This document shows positions 1 to 7,505 of a DNA stretch of 64,000 bases, piece by piece. Position numbers and translations under genes: made by a program. The number at the start of each line of letters is the position of its first letter. Positions within the stretch are counted from its first letter, which is position 1. Source of the DNA: Qingrenia yutianensis (GTDB lineage: Bacteria > Bacillota > Clostridia > UMGS1810); NCBI RefSeq assembly GCF_014385105.1, contig NZ_JACRTE010000007.1:1-64000 (forward strand), in the 5' to 3' direction. The notes beneath the pieces are model-generated. The model was not told the origin of the DNA, made no database searches, and saw only the letters and a program-made list of their open reading frames with translations.

Positions 1-30
1 CCTGTTGTCTAAATGATTTGATTGTCGTAA

Positions 31-223
31 GGGGTCTTGGGGTGGAACCCCAAGCCGTTTAGGGGTGCGGGGGAATCGGAACCCCCGCGCTTTTGAGGCA
101 CTTTTACTCTAAAAGTGCCCCCGCGGAGCGAAACAGTATAATATCATATTTTATGTTTTTGATATGACACGACAAATCAAAACAACAGATACAACCTTTG
201 GGATTGCAAAGGCGCCCCTTTGC
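31..223. other. Gene-free stretch with four GC-rich hairpins
   Basis: The first 240 bases carry no convincing gene. They hold four compact stem-loops: arms 36-43/47-54 (8 bp, loop GGA), 67-73/82-88 (7 bp of G and C), 97-106/110-119 (10 bp, loop CTC) and 206-212/217-223 (7 bp). Such a row of perfect hairpins suggests a structured intergenic repeat or the end of an RNA whose start lies outside the window. Its function is unknown. It lies downstream of the rpsT terminators and beyond them. Confidence 0.45.
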
Positions 224-242
224 ACGCGCCCCCGCAGCGCAC

Positions 243-270
243 GAAAAAAAACGGAGGATAACTCCTCCGT
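243..270 (-). terminator. Second terminator behind rpsT
   Basis: On the minus strand a perfect 8-bp stem (ACGGAGGA with TCCTCCGT, loop GTTA) is followed at once by a run of eight T. This is a textbook intrinsic terminator and the second of two in tandem after rpsT. Confidence 0.85.
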
Positions 271-285
271 CCGAACACCAAAACA

Positions 286-307
286 AACCCCTTGCACTCA
301 AGGGGTT
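286..307 (-). terminator. First terminator behind rpsT
   Basis: A 9-bp stem (AACCCCTTG with CAAGGGGTT) with a 4-base loop is followed on the minus strand by TTTGTTTTGG. The interrupted T tract makes it weaker than the terminator at 243-270. Confidence 0.65.
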
Positions 308-346
308 CATATAAACAAAATCAATTTTTGCAAAATTCACGCAAAA

Positions 347-610
347 CTACGCGATTTTCGCAAGCTTGCCTGCAAGCTGAGATTTCTTTCTCGATGCTGT
401 GTTTTTGTGCATAACACCTTTTGCAACAGCCTGGTCGAGTTTTTTAACCGCAAGCTTGAAAGCAGCATCGGCATTAGCTTTATCAGCTTCAGCAACATAT
501 GCTTCAAAGCTCTTTATGCAAGTTTTGATATTTGTTTTAATCATCTGGTTTCTTAAAGTTTTTGTGTTTATAACTTTAACTCTTTTTTTAGCAGATTTAA
601 TATTAGGCAA
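347..610 (-). CDS. rpsT: 30S ribosomal protein S20
   Basis: S20 binds 16S rRNA early in assembly of the small subunit. The 87-residue product is the usual length and has the expected lysine-rich helical make-up, opening MPNIKSAKKRVK and ending in a basic helix. The start codon is TTG at 608-610, chosen because GGAGGTGA sits at the right distance and the next residues (PNIKSAKKR) match the family start. It is a single-gene unit with its own promoter at 646-674 and two terminators. An overlapping frame on the other strand is a shadow. Confidence 0.97.
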   Translation of the reverse strand: MPNIKSAKKRVKVINTKTLRNQMIKTNIKTCIKSFEAYVAEADKANADAAFKLAVKKLDQAVAKGVMHKNTASRKKSQLAGKLAKIA

Positions 611-645
611 TGTATTTCACCTCCAACCACAATGTAACAAGCTAA

Positions 646-674
646 AGTATAACACAATTTTTTGCAAAATGCAA
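646..674 (-). promoter_or_regulatory. rpsT promoter
   Basis: On the minus strand TTGCAT (669-674) and TATACT (646-651) are separated by exactly 17 bases, a good housekeeping-sigma promoter. The leader to the TTG start is about 30 bases and carries the GGAGGTGA ribosome site. Confidence 0.7.
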
Positions 675-708
675 GCATTTTTTAAAAAATTTTTTAAATT
701 AGTTTATA

Positions 709-737
709 TTGACACTTTATTGCAAAATTGATACAAT
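709..737 (+). promoter_or_regulatory. Promoter of the PHP-domain gene
   Basis: TTGACA (709-714), a 17-base spacer and TACAAT (732-737) form a near-consensus sigma-A promoter. Transcription would begin near 744, so the leader is only about 11 bases and just holds the ribosome site GGGTGAG. Confidence 0.75.
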
Positions 738-754
738 AGAAAAGGGTGAGAAAA

Positions 755-1462
755 ATGGACGCTTTCGCTTACGATTTACACATTCACACTGCGCTTTCGC
801 CGTGCGGCGACGAAGATATGACGCCCAACAACATTGCAAATATGGCGTATTTAAAAGGTCTTGACGTTATAGCCGTCACCGACCACAACTCCTGCCGAAA
901 CGTATCGGCGGTGCAGAAATGCGGTGCAAACGCCGGCGTTACGGTCATTCCGGGTATGGAGGTTGAAACGTCGGAGGAGGTGCATATGGTGTGCCTTTTT
1001 AAGTCGCTTGATGACGCGTACGAAATGGAGGAATACGTTCTTTCGCATCTTCCCGAAATAAAAAACAAGCCCGAAATTTTCGGCAGACAGCTTGTTATGG
1101 ACGAAAACGACCAAATCACCGATATAAAGGAAAATCTTCTCATCACCGCGACTACGCTTTCGGTTTACGACGTTTTCGGCGCGGCGAAACGTATCGGCGC
1201 GGTTGTTTTTCCGGCACACATTGACAAGCAGTCGTACAGTATCATTTCAAACCTCGGTTTTATTCCGCCCGAGCTGAAATTTAAGCTTGCGGAAATCAAG
1301 GATAAATCGAAAAAAGACGAAATCGTGAAAAAACACCGTCTTGAAAATGTGAAAATTCTGCACAACAGCGACGCGCACTATCTTGAGAACATTGCCGAGC
1401 GCGAGAACTTTCTGCACGCAAAAGGCAGGGATTTGCAGTCGTTTTTTGACTGTTTAATATGA
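755..1462 (+). CDS. PHP-domain metal-dependent phosphoesterase
   Basis: A 235-residue member of the PHP family, whose members hydrolyse phosphoesters with a cluster of two or three metals. The N-terminal HIHT motif, the TDHN motif near residue 50, an acidic residue in GMEVET and the C-terminal NSDAH supply the metal ligands. The nearest known role is the RNase AM/YciV type of nucleotide or RNA 3'-end phosphoesterase, but the substrate cannot be read from sequence. The ATG at 755 is preferred over a GTG at 746 because GGGTGAG lies just before it and the mRNA begins only about 11 bases upstream. Confidence 0.85.
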   Translation: MDAFAYDLHIHTALSPCGDEDMTPNNIANMAYLKGLDVIAVTDHNSCRNVSAVQKCGANAGVTVIPGMEVETSEEVHMVCLFKSLDDAYEMEEYVLSHLPEIKNKPEIFGRQLVMDENDQITDIKENLLITATTLSVYDVFGAAKRIGAVVFPAHIDKQSYSIISNLGFIPPELKFKLAEIKDKSKKDEIVKKHRLENVKILHNSDAHYLENIAERENFLHAKGRDLQSFFDCLI

Positions 1463-1518
1463 AAAACGCATATTTTTAATAAAATTGCATAAAAATTTTA
1501 AGTTTTTTAAAAAATATG

Positions 1519-1547
1519 TAGATTTTTCTGAAATTATATGTTAGAAT
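1519..1547 (+). promoter_or_regulatory. Possible extended -10 promoter
   Basis: TGTTAGAAT ends at 1547 and has the TG of an extended -10 element. The -35 region (TAGATT, 17 bases upstream) is poor. It would drive the two small membrane-protein genes that follow. Confidence 0.35.
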
Positions 1548-1596
1548 ATATTGTAGATTCATTTTTGATAATTAGGGAAAAGGAGGTCCCACGGCA

Positions 1597-1719
1597 TTGG
1601 GAAGGAAAAAAAGACGCAGTGACGCGATAAATATAAGCTCCATAGAAAAGCTGGGCGTTTTTCTGGCTCTTTTAAGCATTGCGGAGCGCATCATAGTTAT
1701 GATTTTATTTGAAGGCTGA
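1597..1719 (+). CDS. Small basic single-pass membrane protein, 40 residues
   Basis: A short frame that begins at TTG 1597, preceded by an almost perfect ribosome site AGGAGGT (1581-1587), and ends at TGA 1717. The product opens with a very basic stretch (GRKKRRSD) and continues with a hydrophobic helix (LGVFLALLSIAERIIVMILF), so it should sit in the membrane with its N terminus in the cytoplasm. I do not recognise the family. The strong ribosome site and the position before another small membrane protein argue that it is real. It could also act as a leader peptide for the next gene. Confidence 0.6.
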   Translation: MGRKKRRSDAINISSIEKLGVFLALLSIAERIIVMILFEG

Positions 1720-1744
1720 TACCTTGCGTTTTCCTTGATACAAA

Positions 1745-2188
1745 TTGAAATATAAGGACTTTACAATTCATATATGTCTGTTTGCCGCCTTTGCTTTTCA
1801 GCTTGTTTTTATGCTTTCCGACCTTTCGGAATACGGATTTTTAACATACGGATATTTGACAATTTCCGACATTTTAATCGTCGTGCGGTTTGTCGTGTTT
1901 CTTCCGCTCAGCGTTTACGAGGCTTACCTGTCGGCAAAATGCAAGCGTGAGGCAGACGAGGACGACGGTACATCACGGCATCATCACCGCAGACACAAAC
2001 GCGGTTTAATGTATAAAATCACGCATTTCGGAAAGCCGAAACACAGCAGTCAACATCACCGCCGCGCATACATAAAAGACAGCGACGGCAACGTTATGGA
2101 CGAGGAATATTCAAAGCGCACGCAGTTTATGGACAAAGAGGCACTGCTCAAAAAGCAGGAGGAAATGCGAAAAAGCCGTGTTCATTGA
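1745..2188 (+). CDS. Hypothetical membrane protein with His-rich tail
   Basis: Unrecognised 147-residue protein. Two hydrophobic segments (about residues 7-25 and 36-60) are followed by a highly charged, probably cytoplasmic tail with a histidine and arginine cluster near residue 80 (RHHHRRHKRG). The only available in-frame start is TTG at 1745, just after a stop at 1736, and no ribosome site precedes it. Translation may therefore depend on coupling to the 40-residue frame that ends 25 bases upstream. The start remains uncertain. Confidence 0.6.
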   Translation: MKYKDFTIHICLFAAFAFQLVFMLSDLSEYGFLTYGYLTISDILIVVRFVVFLPLSVYEAYLSAKCKREADEDDGTSRHHHRRHKRGLMYKITHFGKPKHSSQHHRRAYIKDSDGNVMDEEYSKRTQFMDKEALLKKQEEMRKSRVH

Positions 2189-2222
2189 TATAATATTCTG
2201 TATAAAATTTAATATTAAAAAA

Positions 2223-2328
2223 TTTCGGGGCGGAGTGAAATTCTCCACCGGCGGTTAAAGCCCGCGAGCCTTTTTGGCAGATTTGGTGCAATTCCAAAGC
2301 CGACAGTACAGTCTGGAAGAGAGAAATT
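2223..2328 (+). promoter_or_regulatory. FMN riboswitch (RFN element)
   Basis: All conserved blocks of the RFN aptamer occur in order: TTCGGGG, GGAGTGAAATTCTCCACC, GGCGGTTAAAGCCCGCGAGC, the variable arm, GCAGATTTGGTGCAATTCC, AAAGCCGACAGTA and the closing AGTCTGGA with GAGAGAAA. It binds flavin mononucleotide and represses riboflavin genes. It sits about 85 bases before ribU. A weak promoter (TTGATA at 2185, TTTAAT at 2208, 17 bases apart) overlaps the end of the upstream gene. I see no clear terminator hairpin before ribU, so control may act on translation. Confidence 0.95.
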
Positions 2329-2412
2329 TTTGTTTTTGGTGAGATTATTTTCGATTTCATTAAAAAAATTTATTCCGCCTTGGATTTTCATAAATTTAAG
2401 GGGGAATTTTTT

Positions 2413-2952
2413 ATGACAAAAACAAGAAGAATTGCAAAAATCGGTATGCTCGCCGCGGCGGCATTTATACTGCAGGTCATCGGCACATACCTCGGAATTA
2501 AGGTCGGCGGATTTCTGGACGTTGAAATTTCGGATTTGCCGGCGCTTATCGGCGCGCTTGCGCTCGGGCCGGGCGCAGGCGTTACGATTGAGCTTGTGAA
2601 AAATATTTTGCACTGTTTTATGACAAGCACAGGATTTGTGGGCGAGGCGGCAAATTTTATCGTCAACGGAGTTTTTGTTTTCACCGCAGGAATGGTGTAT
2701 AAATCGAACAAAACAAAGAAAACCGCGCTTATCGGGCTTGTTCTCGGCACACTCGCAATGAGCATTGCAGGGATTTTCGCGAATATGTTTCTTTTGCTTC
2801 CGCTCTATGTGCCCGATTGGCCGGCGGCTCAGAGGTTTAAAACCGTTTTCACGCTCATAACGCCGTTTAATATATGCAAAGGCGCGGTTCTCGCGGTTAT
2901 TACAACCGTAATTTATAAGAAAATTTCGCCGATTTTGAAAGGAAGAAAATAA
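2413..2952 (+). CDS. ribU: Riboflavin ECF transporter substrate-binding subunit
   Basis: This integral-membrane S component captures riboflavin and docks on a shared energy-coupling module (EcfA, EcfA', EcfT) that is not encoded nearby. The 179-residue product has about six hydrophobic helices and the S-component features near the start (helix 1 MLAAAAFILQVIG and the DLPALIGALALGPGAG loop). The ATG at 2413 follows a GGGGGAA ribosome site; a longer TTG start at 2380 lacks one. The FMN riboswitch directly upstream supports the substrate assignment. Confidence 0.93.
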   Translation: MTKTRRIAKIGMLAAAAFILQVIGTYLGIKVGGFLDVEISDLPALIGALALGPGAGVTIELVKNILHCFMTSTGFVGEAANFIVNGVFVFTAGMVYKSNKTKKTALIGLVLGTLAMSIAGIFANMFLLLPLYVPDWPAAQRFKTVFTLITPFNICKGAVLAVITTVIYKKISPILKGRK

Positions 2953-2970
2953 ATAGTTTTTTACGGTTTA

Positions 2971-3000
2971 ACGGGGCGATGCGGGCATCGCCCCCTACAA
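2971..3000 (+). repeat. Dispersed palindromic repeat, copy 1
   Basis: GGGGCGATG and CATCGCCCC form the arms around a GGG core, followed by CTACAA. This is one of eight related copies in the window. It lies after ribU. Confidence 0.75.
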
Positions 3001-3092
3001 TACAAATTACATTGTAAAATCATACAAAATTTTCTGATACAATTCCATACACAAATTCTCAAAATCTGCACAAAACGCAAAATATACATAAA

Positions 3093-3120
3093 AAATCCGT
3101 CTGCACAAACAGACGGATTT
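3093..3120 (-). terminator. Terminator of the gal-rdgB-thyA-folA run
   Basis: Perfect 11-bp stem (AAATCCGTCTG with CAGACGGATTT, 6-base loop). On the minus strand it ends in a run of T just behind the folA stop codon. Confidence 0.85.
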
Positions 3121-3123
3121 AAT

Positions 3124-3627
3124 TTACATTTTTCTCACAAGCGTATTTTGATACGTCTTAAACACATAATTCACATTGCCGTCGGACTTAAATTCGCTCT
3201 CGTCCGCAAGGCGCCACGACGGGTTTTTCGAGATATTGTTAATCGCCCTATCCGCCTCTTTCTCGCCGTCAACCTCGGTGATATAGGCAAATTTGCAATA
3301 CGGCATAAGCATATTGTAAAGGCTCTCGCCGCCGATTACAAAAATATCGTCGGTGTCGTATGCCTTGATTTTCCCGAAAAGTTCGGGAAACGAACGGCAC
3401 ACTATGCACCCGGGCGCGGAAAAATCCTTATTTGATGACAAAACGATGTTAATCCTGTTTGAAAGCGGTTTTCCGCCGGGCAAAGATTCAAGCGTTTTTC
3501 TGCCCATAACCACAACTTTGCCGTCTGTTTTTTCCTTAAAAAACTTCATATCTTCTTTTATGTGATACAAAAGACTGCCTTTGAAGCCAATCGACCAGTT
3601 TCTGTCCACTGCAGCAATAAGATTCAT
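3124..3627 (-). CDS. folA: Dihydrofolate reductase
   Basis: Reduces dihydrofolate to tetrahydrofolate with NADPH, regenerating the cofactor oxidised by the neighbouring thymidylate synthase. The product (167 residues) opens MNLIAAVDRNWSIGFKG, with the conserved A-D-N-x-x-I-G block, then the NADPH-binding VVMGRKTLES and FVIGGESLY segments. The ATG at 3627 is used because AAAGGA lies seven bases before it; an upstream TTG would add five residues without a ribosome site. It follows thyA by 21 bases and is last in the operon. Confidence 0.97.
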   Translation of the reverse strand: MNLIAAVDRNWSIGFKGSLLYHIKEDMKFFKEKTDGKVVVMGRKTLESLPGGKPLSNRINIVLSSNKDFSAPGCIVCRSFPELFGKIKAYDTDDIFVIGGESLYNMLMPYCKFAYITEVDGEKEADRAINNISKNPSWRLADESEFKSDGNVNYVFKTYQNTLVRKM

Positions 3628-3648
3628 ATTATGTCCTTTCAATCCCCG

Positions 3649-4479
3649 TCATTCAGCCACGGGAATTTTTATGTTAAACTCGTGATAATTATAATCTTTC
3701 AGCCGCACATTGTCAACAGTAAATTTATAAAAATCGTCAATATCGTCAATTTCAAACGTCGGCGCAGGCAGAGGTTCGCGCTTTATAAGCTCCTCAACAA
3801 TGGGAATATGGCGGTCGTAAATATGCGCGTCGGCAATGACGTGCACAAGCTCGCCGGCAACAAGTCCCGACACCTTTGCGAACATATGCAGAAGCACAGC
3901 ATACTGACATACATTCCAGTTGTTGGCAACAAGCATATCCTGCGAACGCTGATTTAATATGCCGTTTAAGCGGTTTCCCGTCACGTTAAACGTCATACTG
4001 TACGCGCACGGATACAAATTCATCTCGTGCAAATCCGCGTGATTATAGATATTCGTCATAATTCTTCGGCTTAACGGATTGTGCTTTAAATCGTACAAAA
4101 CCCTGTCAACCTGGTCAAATTCGCCCTCTTTGTATTTGTGCTTAATGCCCAGCTGATAGCCGTAAGCCTTGCCGATTGAGCCGTTTTCGTCCGCCCACGC
4201 GTCCCAGATTTTGCTCTTTAAGTCGTGCGTGTTGTTGGACTTTTTCTGCCAAATCCACAAAAGCTCGTCAACGGCGGATTTAAAAAAGGTTTTCCTCAAA
4301 GTTATAACCGGAAATTCCTTTGTCAAATCATATCGGTTAACAATGCAGAATTTCTTTATCGTATGCGCCTTTTCGCCCGTGTCCGCCCAGGCGGGGCGAA
4401 CGTCGTAACAAACGTCGGAAAAGCCGTTTTCCAGAATATCCTTGCAGTTTTGTATAAATCTTTCGTCCGCAATGCTCAT
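3649..4479 (-). CDS. thyA: Thymidylate synthase
   Basis: Converts dUMP to dTMP with methylene-tetrahydrofolate, giving dihydrofolate for the adjacent folA. The 276-residue product carries the phosphate-binding PLSRRIMTN, the catalytic Cys158 in LYPCAYSM, the NQRSQDMLVANNWNVCQY block that contacts dUMP, and HIYDRH near the end. The residue after the catalytic cysteine is Ala where the best-known enzymes (Escherichia coli, Lactobacillus casei) have His. I believe this variant occurs in other Firmicutes. The start has AAGGAGA six bases upstream, in the 12-base gap after rdgB. Confidence 0.96.
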   Translation of the reverse strand: MSIADERFIQNCKDILENGFSDVCYDVRPAWADTGEKAHTIKKFCIVNRYDLTKEFPVITLRKTFFKSAVDELLWIWQKKSNNTHDLKSKIWDAWADENGSIGKAYGYQLGIKHKYKEGEFDQVDRVLYDLKHNPLSRRIMTNIYNHADLHEMNLYPCAYSMTFNVTGNRLNGILNQRSQDMLVANNWNVCQYAVLLHMFAKVSGLVAGELVHVIADAHIYDRHIPIVEELIKREPLPAPTFEIDDIDDFYKFTVDNVRLKDYNYHEFNIKIPVAE

Positions 4480-4491
4480 ATTTTTATCTCC

Positions 4492-5076
4492 TTATCTTTT
4501 GTCCGCCAAAAATTTTTTAAGCTCGCCGAGCGCCTTTGAACGGTGGCTGACAGTGTTTTTTGTGTCAAGCGGAACGTTTGCCAGCGTGGTTTTGAACTCG
4601 GGGAAATAAAACAGCGGGTCATAGCCGAAACCGCCGCCGCCGATTTCCTTTTCGAGAATGTATCCCTCGCACGTTTTTGTGAAAATGTGCTTTTCTCCGC
4701 TCGGGTAAACAATGGCAATGGAGCAGACATAACGCGCTGTGCGCTTGTCAAAAGGCACGCCCTCAAGCATAGACAAAAGCTTTGCGTTTCTGTCTTTATC
4801 TGTCGCGCCCTCGCCTGCAAAACGCGCGGAATATATTCCCGGCGCGCCGTCCAGAAAATCCACTTCAAGACCCGAATCGTCCGCGATTGTAACCTCGCCG
4901 AGGCGGTCACACACATATTTTGCCTTGATGTATGCGTTTTCCTCAAACGTTGTGCCGTTTTCCTCTATTTCGTCGTGTATTCCTGCCTCGGACATCGTTA
5001 CAATATCGTATTCGGGCAGAATTTCTCTGACCTCTTTGAGCTTGCCTTTATTTGACGTTGCAAGAATAAGTTTCAT
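4492..5076 (-). CDS. rdgB: XTP/dITP diphosphatase (Ham1/RdgB family)
   Basis: House-cleaning pyrophosphatase that hydrolyses deaminated purine nucleotides such as dITP and XTP, keeping them out of DNA. The 194-residue product shows the family signatures SNKGKLKEV near the start (phosphate binding), IADDSGLEVD around residue 65 (catalytic and metal-binding acids), GGGGFGYDPLF and the closing SHRSKAL. Its ATG overlaps the end of galK by four bases (ATGA), so the two are translationally coupled. A complete alternative frame on the same strand is a shadow. Confidence 0.95.
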   Translation of the reverse strand: MKLILATSNKGKLKEVREILPEYDIVTMSEAGIHDEIEENGTTFEENAYIKAKYVCDRLGEVTIADDSGLEVDFLDGAPGIYSARFAGEGATDKDRNAKLLSMLEGVPFDKRTARYVCSIAIVYPSGEKHIFTKTCEGYILEKEIGGGGFGYDPLFYFPEFKTTLANVPLDTKNTVSHRSKALGELKKFLADKR

Positions 5077-6257
5077 TTTACTTCGTGTCCCCCGTCACCG
5101 ATTTCAGATATGTAAAACGACGGTGTAAGCCCTGTTTTTGCGGTGTAGTTTTTGCCGACTTCCTCAATAAATTTATCCACCGCGCCTTCCTCGACAATGC
5201 TGACCGTACAGCCTCCGAAGCCTGCGCCCGTCATACGCGAACCGAGAACGCCGTCTATTTTGCGCGCCTCGTATGCAAGCGTGTCAAGCTCATCACCGGT
5301 AACTTCATACAGATTTTTGAGCGAATCGTGCGACTCGTTCATAAGCTTGCCGAATTTTACAATATCGCCTTTTTCCAGCGCGTCAACCGACTTTAACACC
5401 CTGTCGCACTCGCATATAACGTGTTCCACTCTTTTCTCGACAATCGGGTCGGTGATGAGATTTTTGTGCTGTATAAATTCGTCATACGAAATCTCGCCCA
5501 GGCACGTTTTTTCGGGCATTGCTTTTTTGAGCATTTCAAGCCCTCTTTCGCACTCTTCTCTGCGCTCGTTGTATTTCGACGCGCCGAGAGCGTGTTTTTT
5601 GTTTGTGTTGGTGAGAATGAGCTTTTTGCCCTCAAAATTTATGGGCGCATATTTGTAATCGAGCGTTTTGCAGTCGAGGAAAATTGCGTGGTCCTTTTTG
5701 CCCATTGCAGAGGCAAACTGGTCCATAATTCCGCATTTTACGCCGATGAAATTGTGCTCCGCCTTTTGGCTGATTTTCGCCATTTTTATCATATCAATTT
5801 CTTCGTTTATGCCGTTTTTCTCGTTTGAAAACGTTGTAAACATAACGGCTGTGGATACTTCTATCGCCGCCGACGACGAAAGTCCGCCTCCGTGGGGAAC
5901 GGTGTCGTCATACAAAAGGTCTGCGCCGACAATTTCGTAACCCTCTTTTTTGAGTTCGTCCGCAACGCCGAGCTGATAGTCGCCCCATTTTATGCCCTTG
6001 TAATCCTCCAGACGGTCAATATCCGCCTCAACCACAACGTCAAGGTCGGTGGCGCGCATAACAATTTTGCTGTCATTTCTTTTGCGCGCAACGATTGTAG
6101 TTTTCATAGTGAGCGCCGCCGGGAAAACATATCCGCCGTTATAGTCGGTATGCTCGCCGATAAGGTTAACGCGCCCGGGCGATGTGAAAATTCTCAAATC
6201 GTCCTTTGTACCGCCGTAAATTTCTATAAATTTATCAATAATTTTGCAAAGTTCCAT
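5073..6257 (-). CDS. galK: Galactokinase
   Basis: Phosphorylates galactose at C1 with ATP, the first committed step of the Leloir pathway. The 394-residue GHMP kinase has the galactokinase signature GRVNLIGEHTDYNGG at 28-42, the ATP-binding loop PHGGGLSSSAA at about 121-131, the catalytic region GIMDQFASAMGK and the third GHMP motif GSRMTGAGFGGC. AAAGGAG precedes the ATG. It lies 68 bases after galT and overlaps rdgB; no galE is visible in the window. Confidence 0.97.
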   Translation of the reverse strand: MELCKIIDKFIEIYGGTKDDLRIFTSPGRVNLIGEHTDYNGGYVFPAALTMKTTIVARKRNDSKIVMRATDLDVVVEADIDRLEDYKGIKWGDYQLGVADELKKEGYEIVGADLLYDDTVPHGGGLSSSAAIEVSTAVMFTTFSNEKNGINEEIDMIKMAKISQKAEHNFIGVKCGIMDQFASAMGKKDHAIFLDCKTLDYKYAPINFEGKKLILTNTNKKHALGASKYNERREECERGLEMLKKAMPEKTCLGEISYDEFIQHKNLITDPIVEKRVEHVICECDRVLKSVDALEKGDIVKFGKLMNESHDSLKNLYEVTGDELDTLAYEARKIDGVLGSRMTGAGFGGCTVSIVEEGAVDKFIEEVGKNYTAKTGLTPSFYISEIGDGGHEVK

Positions 6258-6325
6258 ATTTTACTCCTTTGTAGGCATTATATAAATATATTATAAACCA
6301 ACTTTAAGAATTTTTCAACAAAAAT

Positions 6326-7303
6326 TTATTTATTGTCGTTTTCTGTGTATTTTTTGTGTGCCTCGCGAAGCTCTTTCGCCTTTTCCTCGGGCGCGGTGGG
6401 GTTGCAGTGCGCCCACGCACCCGTTTCGCTCGACGCGTTGAATTTCTGCTTGTCGGCACTGCGCATCGGGGGATAAAATTCAATGTGGAAGTGGCAGAAA
6501 TCCGACATATCACCGCTGTTTACGGGCGACTGCTGAATACACATCATATACGGGAAAGTGTAGCCGAAAAGGTTATCCAGCGTACCTGCCGCCTCACGCA
6601 CTGCCTTTGCAAGGTTTGTGCGTTCAGTATCGGTGAACTGCGAAATATTGTGTTTATGCGATTTTGACGCGATGTTTATTCCGTACGGATATGCGGAATA
6701 GAACGGCAAAAATACAACGAAATCGTCGTTTTCAAAAATAATTCTGTCTTTTGCGGAATACTCGTCCTTTAACATATCGCAGAAAAGGCAGTGACCTGTT
6801 TTGTCAAAATGCTCTTTTGACGAATTTACCTCAAGCTCGATTTTCTTGGGGATAAACGAATATCCGTAAATCTGACCGTGAGGGTGAGGCATTGTAACGC
6901 CCACAACCTCGCCTCTGTTTTCGAAAATGAAAACGTATTTGATTTTTTCGTCCGCTTTCATAGCCTCATATCGCTCGCACCAGAGGTCTACAAGCTTTCT
7001 CACGTGGTCAACCGAAAGTTCGGGCAGTGTCACGGTGTGCTCGGGCGAATACAAAATTACCTCGCATTTGCCGTAGGACGGCGCGGTTTTGTAAATTTCG
7101 GTTGCAACGTCGTCGGGCACGGGCGGATTTTGTGAAAGCGCAGGAAAATCGTTGTCGTATTCGTACACGTCGAAGCGGTCGGGCACCTTTCCCGAACCGG
7201 GGCAGAACGGACACCAGTCTTTAGGCATCTGCGGTCTGTTCTGACGGTGCGACGCAATCATTACCCAGTCTTTTGTAAGGGGGTTAAATCTTAATTCAGC
7301 CAT
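6326..7303 (-). CDS. galT: Galactose-1-phosphate uridylyltransferase
   Basis: Transfers UMP between UDP-glucose and galactose-1-phosphate, the Leloir step after GalK. The 325-residue HIT-superfamily enzyme has zinc-type cysteines 31 and 34 (WCPFCPGS), the active-site HPHGQ at 140-144 with His142 as the nucleophile, and a second histidine group FCHFHIEF in the C-terminal half. ATG 7303 is chosen because AAAGGAG lies ten bases upstream and MAELRFNPLTKDW is the family start. It is first in the minus-strand run galT-galK-rdgB-thyA-folA. Confidence 0.96.
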   Translation of the reverse strand: MAELRFNPLTKDWVMIASHRQNRPQMPKDWCPFCPGSGKVPDRFDVYEYDNDFPALSQNPPVPDDVATEIYKTAPSYGKCEVILYSPEHTVTLPELSVDHVRKLVDLWCERYEAMKADEKIKYVFIFENRGEVVGVTMPHPHGQIYGYSFIPKKIELEVNSSKEHFDKTGHCLFCDMLKDEYSAKDRIIFENDDFVVFLPFYSAYPYGINIASKSHKHNISQFTDTERTNLAKAVREAAGTLDNLFGYTFPYMMCIQQSPVNSGDMSDFCHFHIEFYPPMRSADKQKFNASSETGAWAHCNPTAPEEKAKELREAHKKYTENDNK

Positions 7304-7412
7304 TTTTAAAAACTCCTTTATAACATAAAATATTTTTAAAGTTATTATATCCCACATAATTATATACCTTTTTTATTATACAGCAAATAGAATTATTGAG
7401 CGTATTATTGTT

Positions 7413-7441
7413 AAAAATATGTCACATAATAACATATTTTT
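7413..7441. other. Inverted repeat in the galT/rbgA divergent region
   Basis: Perfect 10-base arms AAAAATATGT (7413-7422) and ACATATTTTT (7432-7441) flank 9 bases. It ends six bases before the -35 box of the rbgA promoter and lies upstream of galT, so it could be an operator for either side. No regulator can be named. Confidence 0.4.
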
Positions 7442-7447
7442 GCATAT

Positions 7448-7476
7448 TTGACAAATCGGGCGGAATAAAATATAAT
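7448..7476 (+). promoter_or_regulatory. rbgA promoter
   Basis: Perfect consensus boxes TTGACA (7448-7453) and TATAAT (7471-7476) with a 17-base spacer. This is one of the strongest promoters in the window. Confidence 0.85.
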
Positions 7477-7505
7477 ATTAGTATAATTTTGATTAGGAGA
7501 TTTTT

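Noticed and set aside
164..731. Plus-strand frames over rpsT
   Set aside because: They are complementary-strand shadows of a clearly identified ribosomal protein gene.
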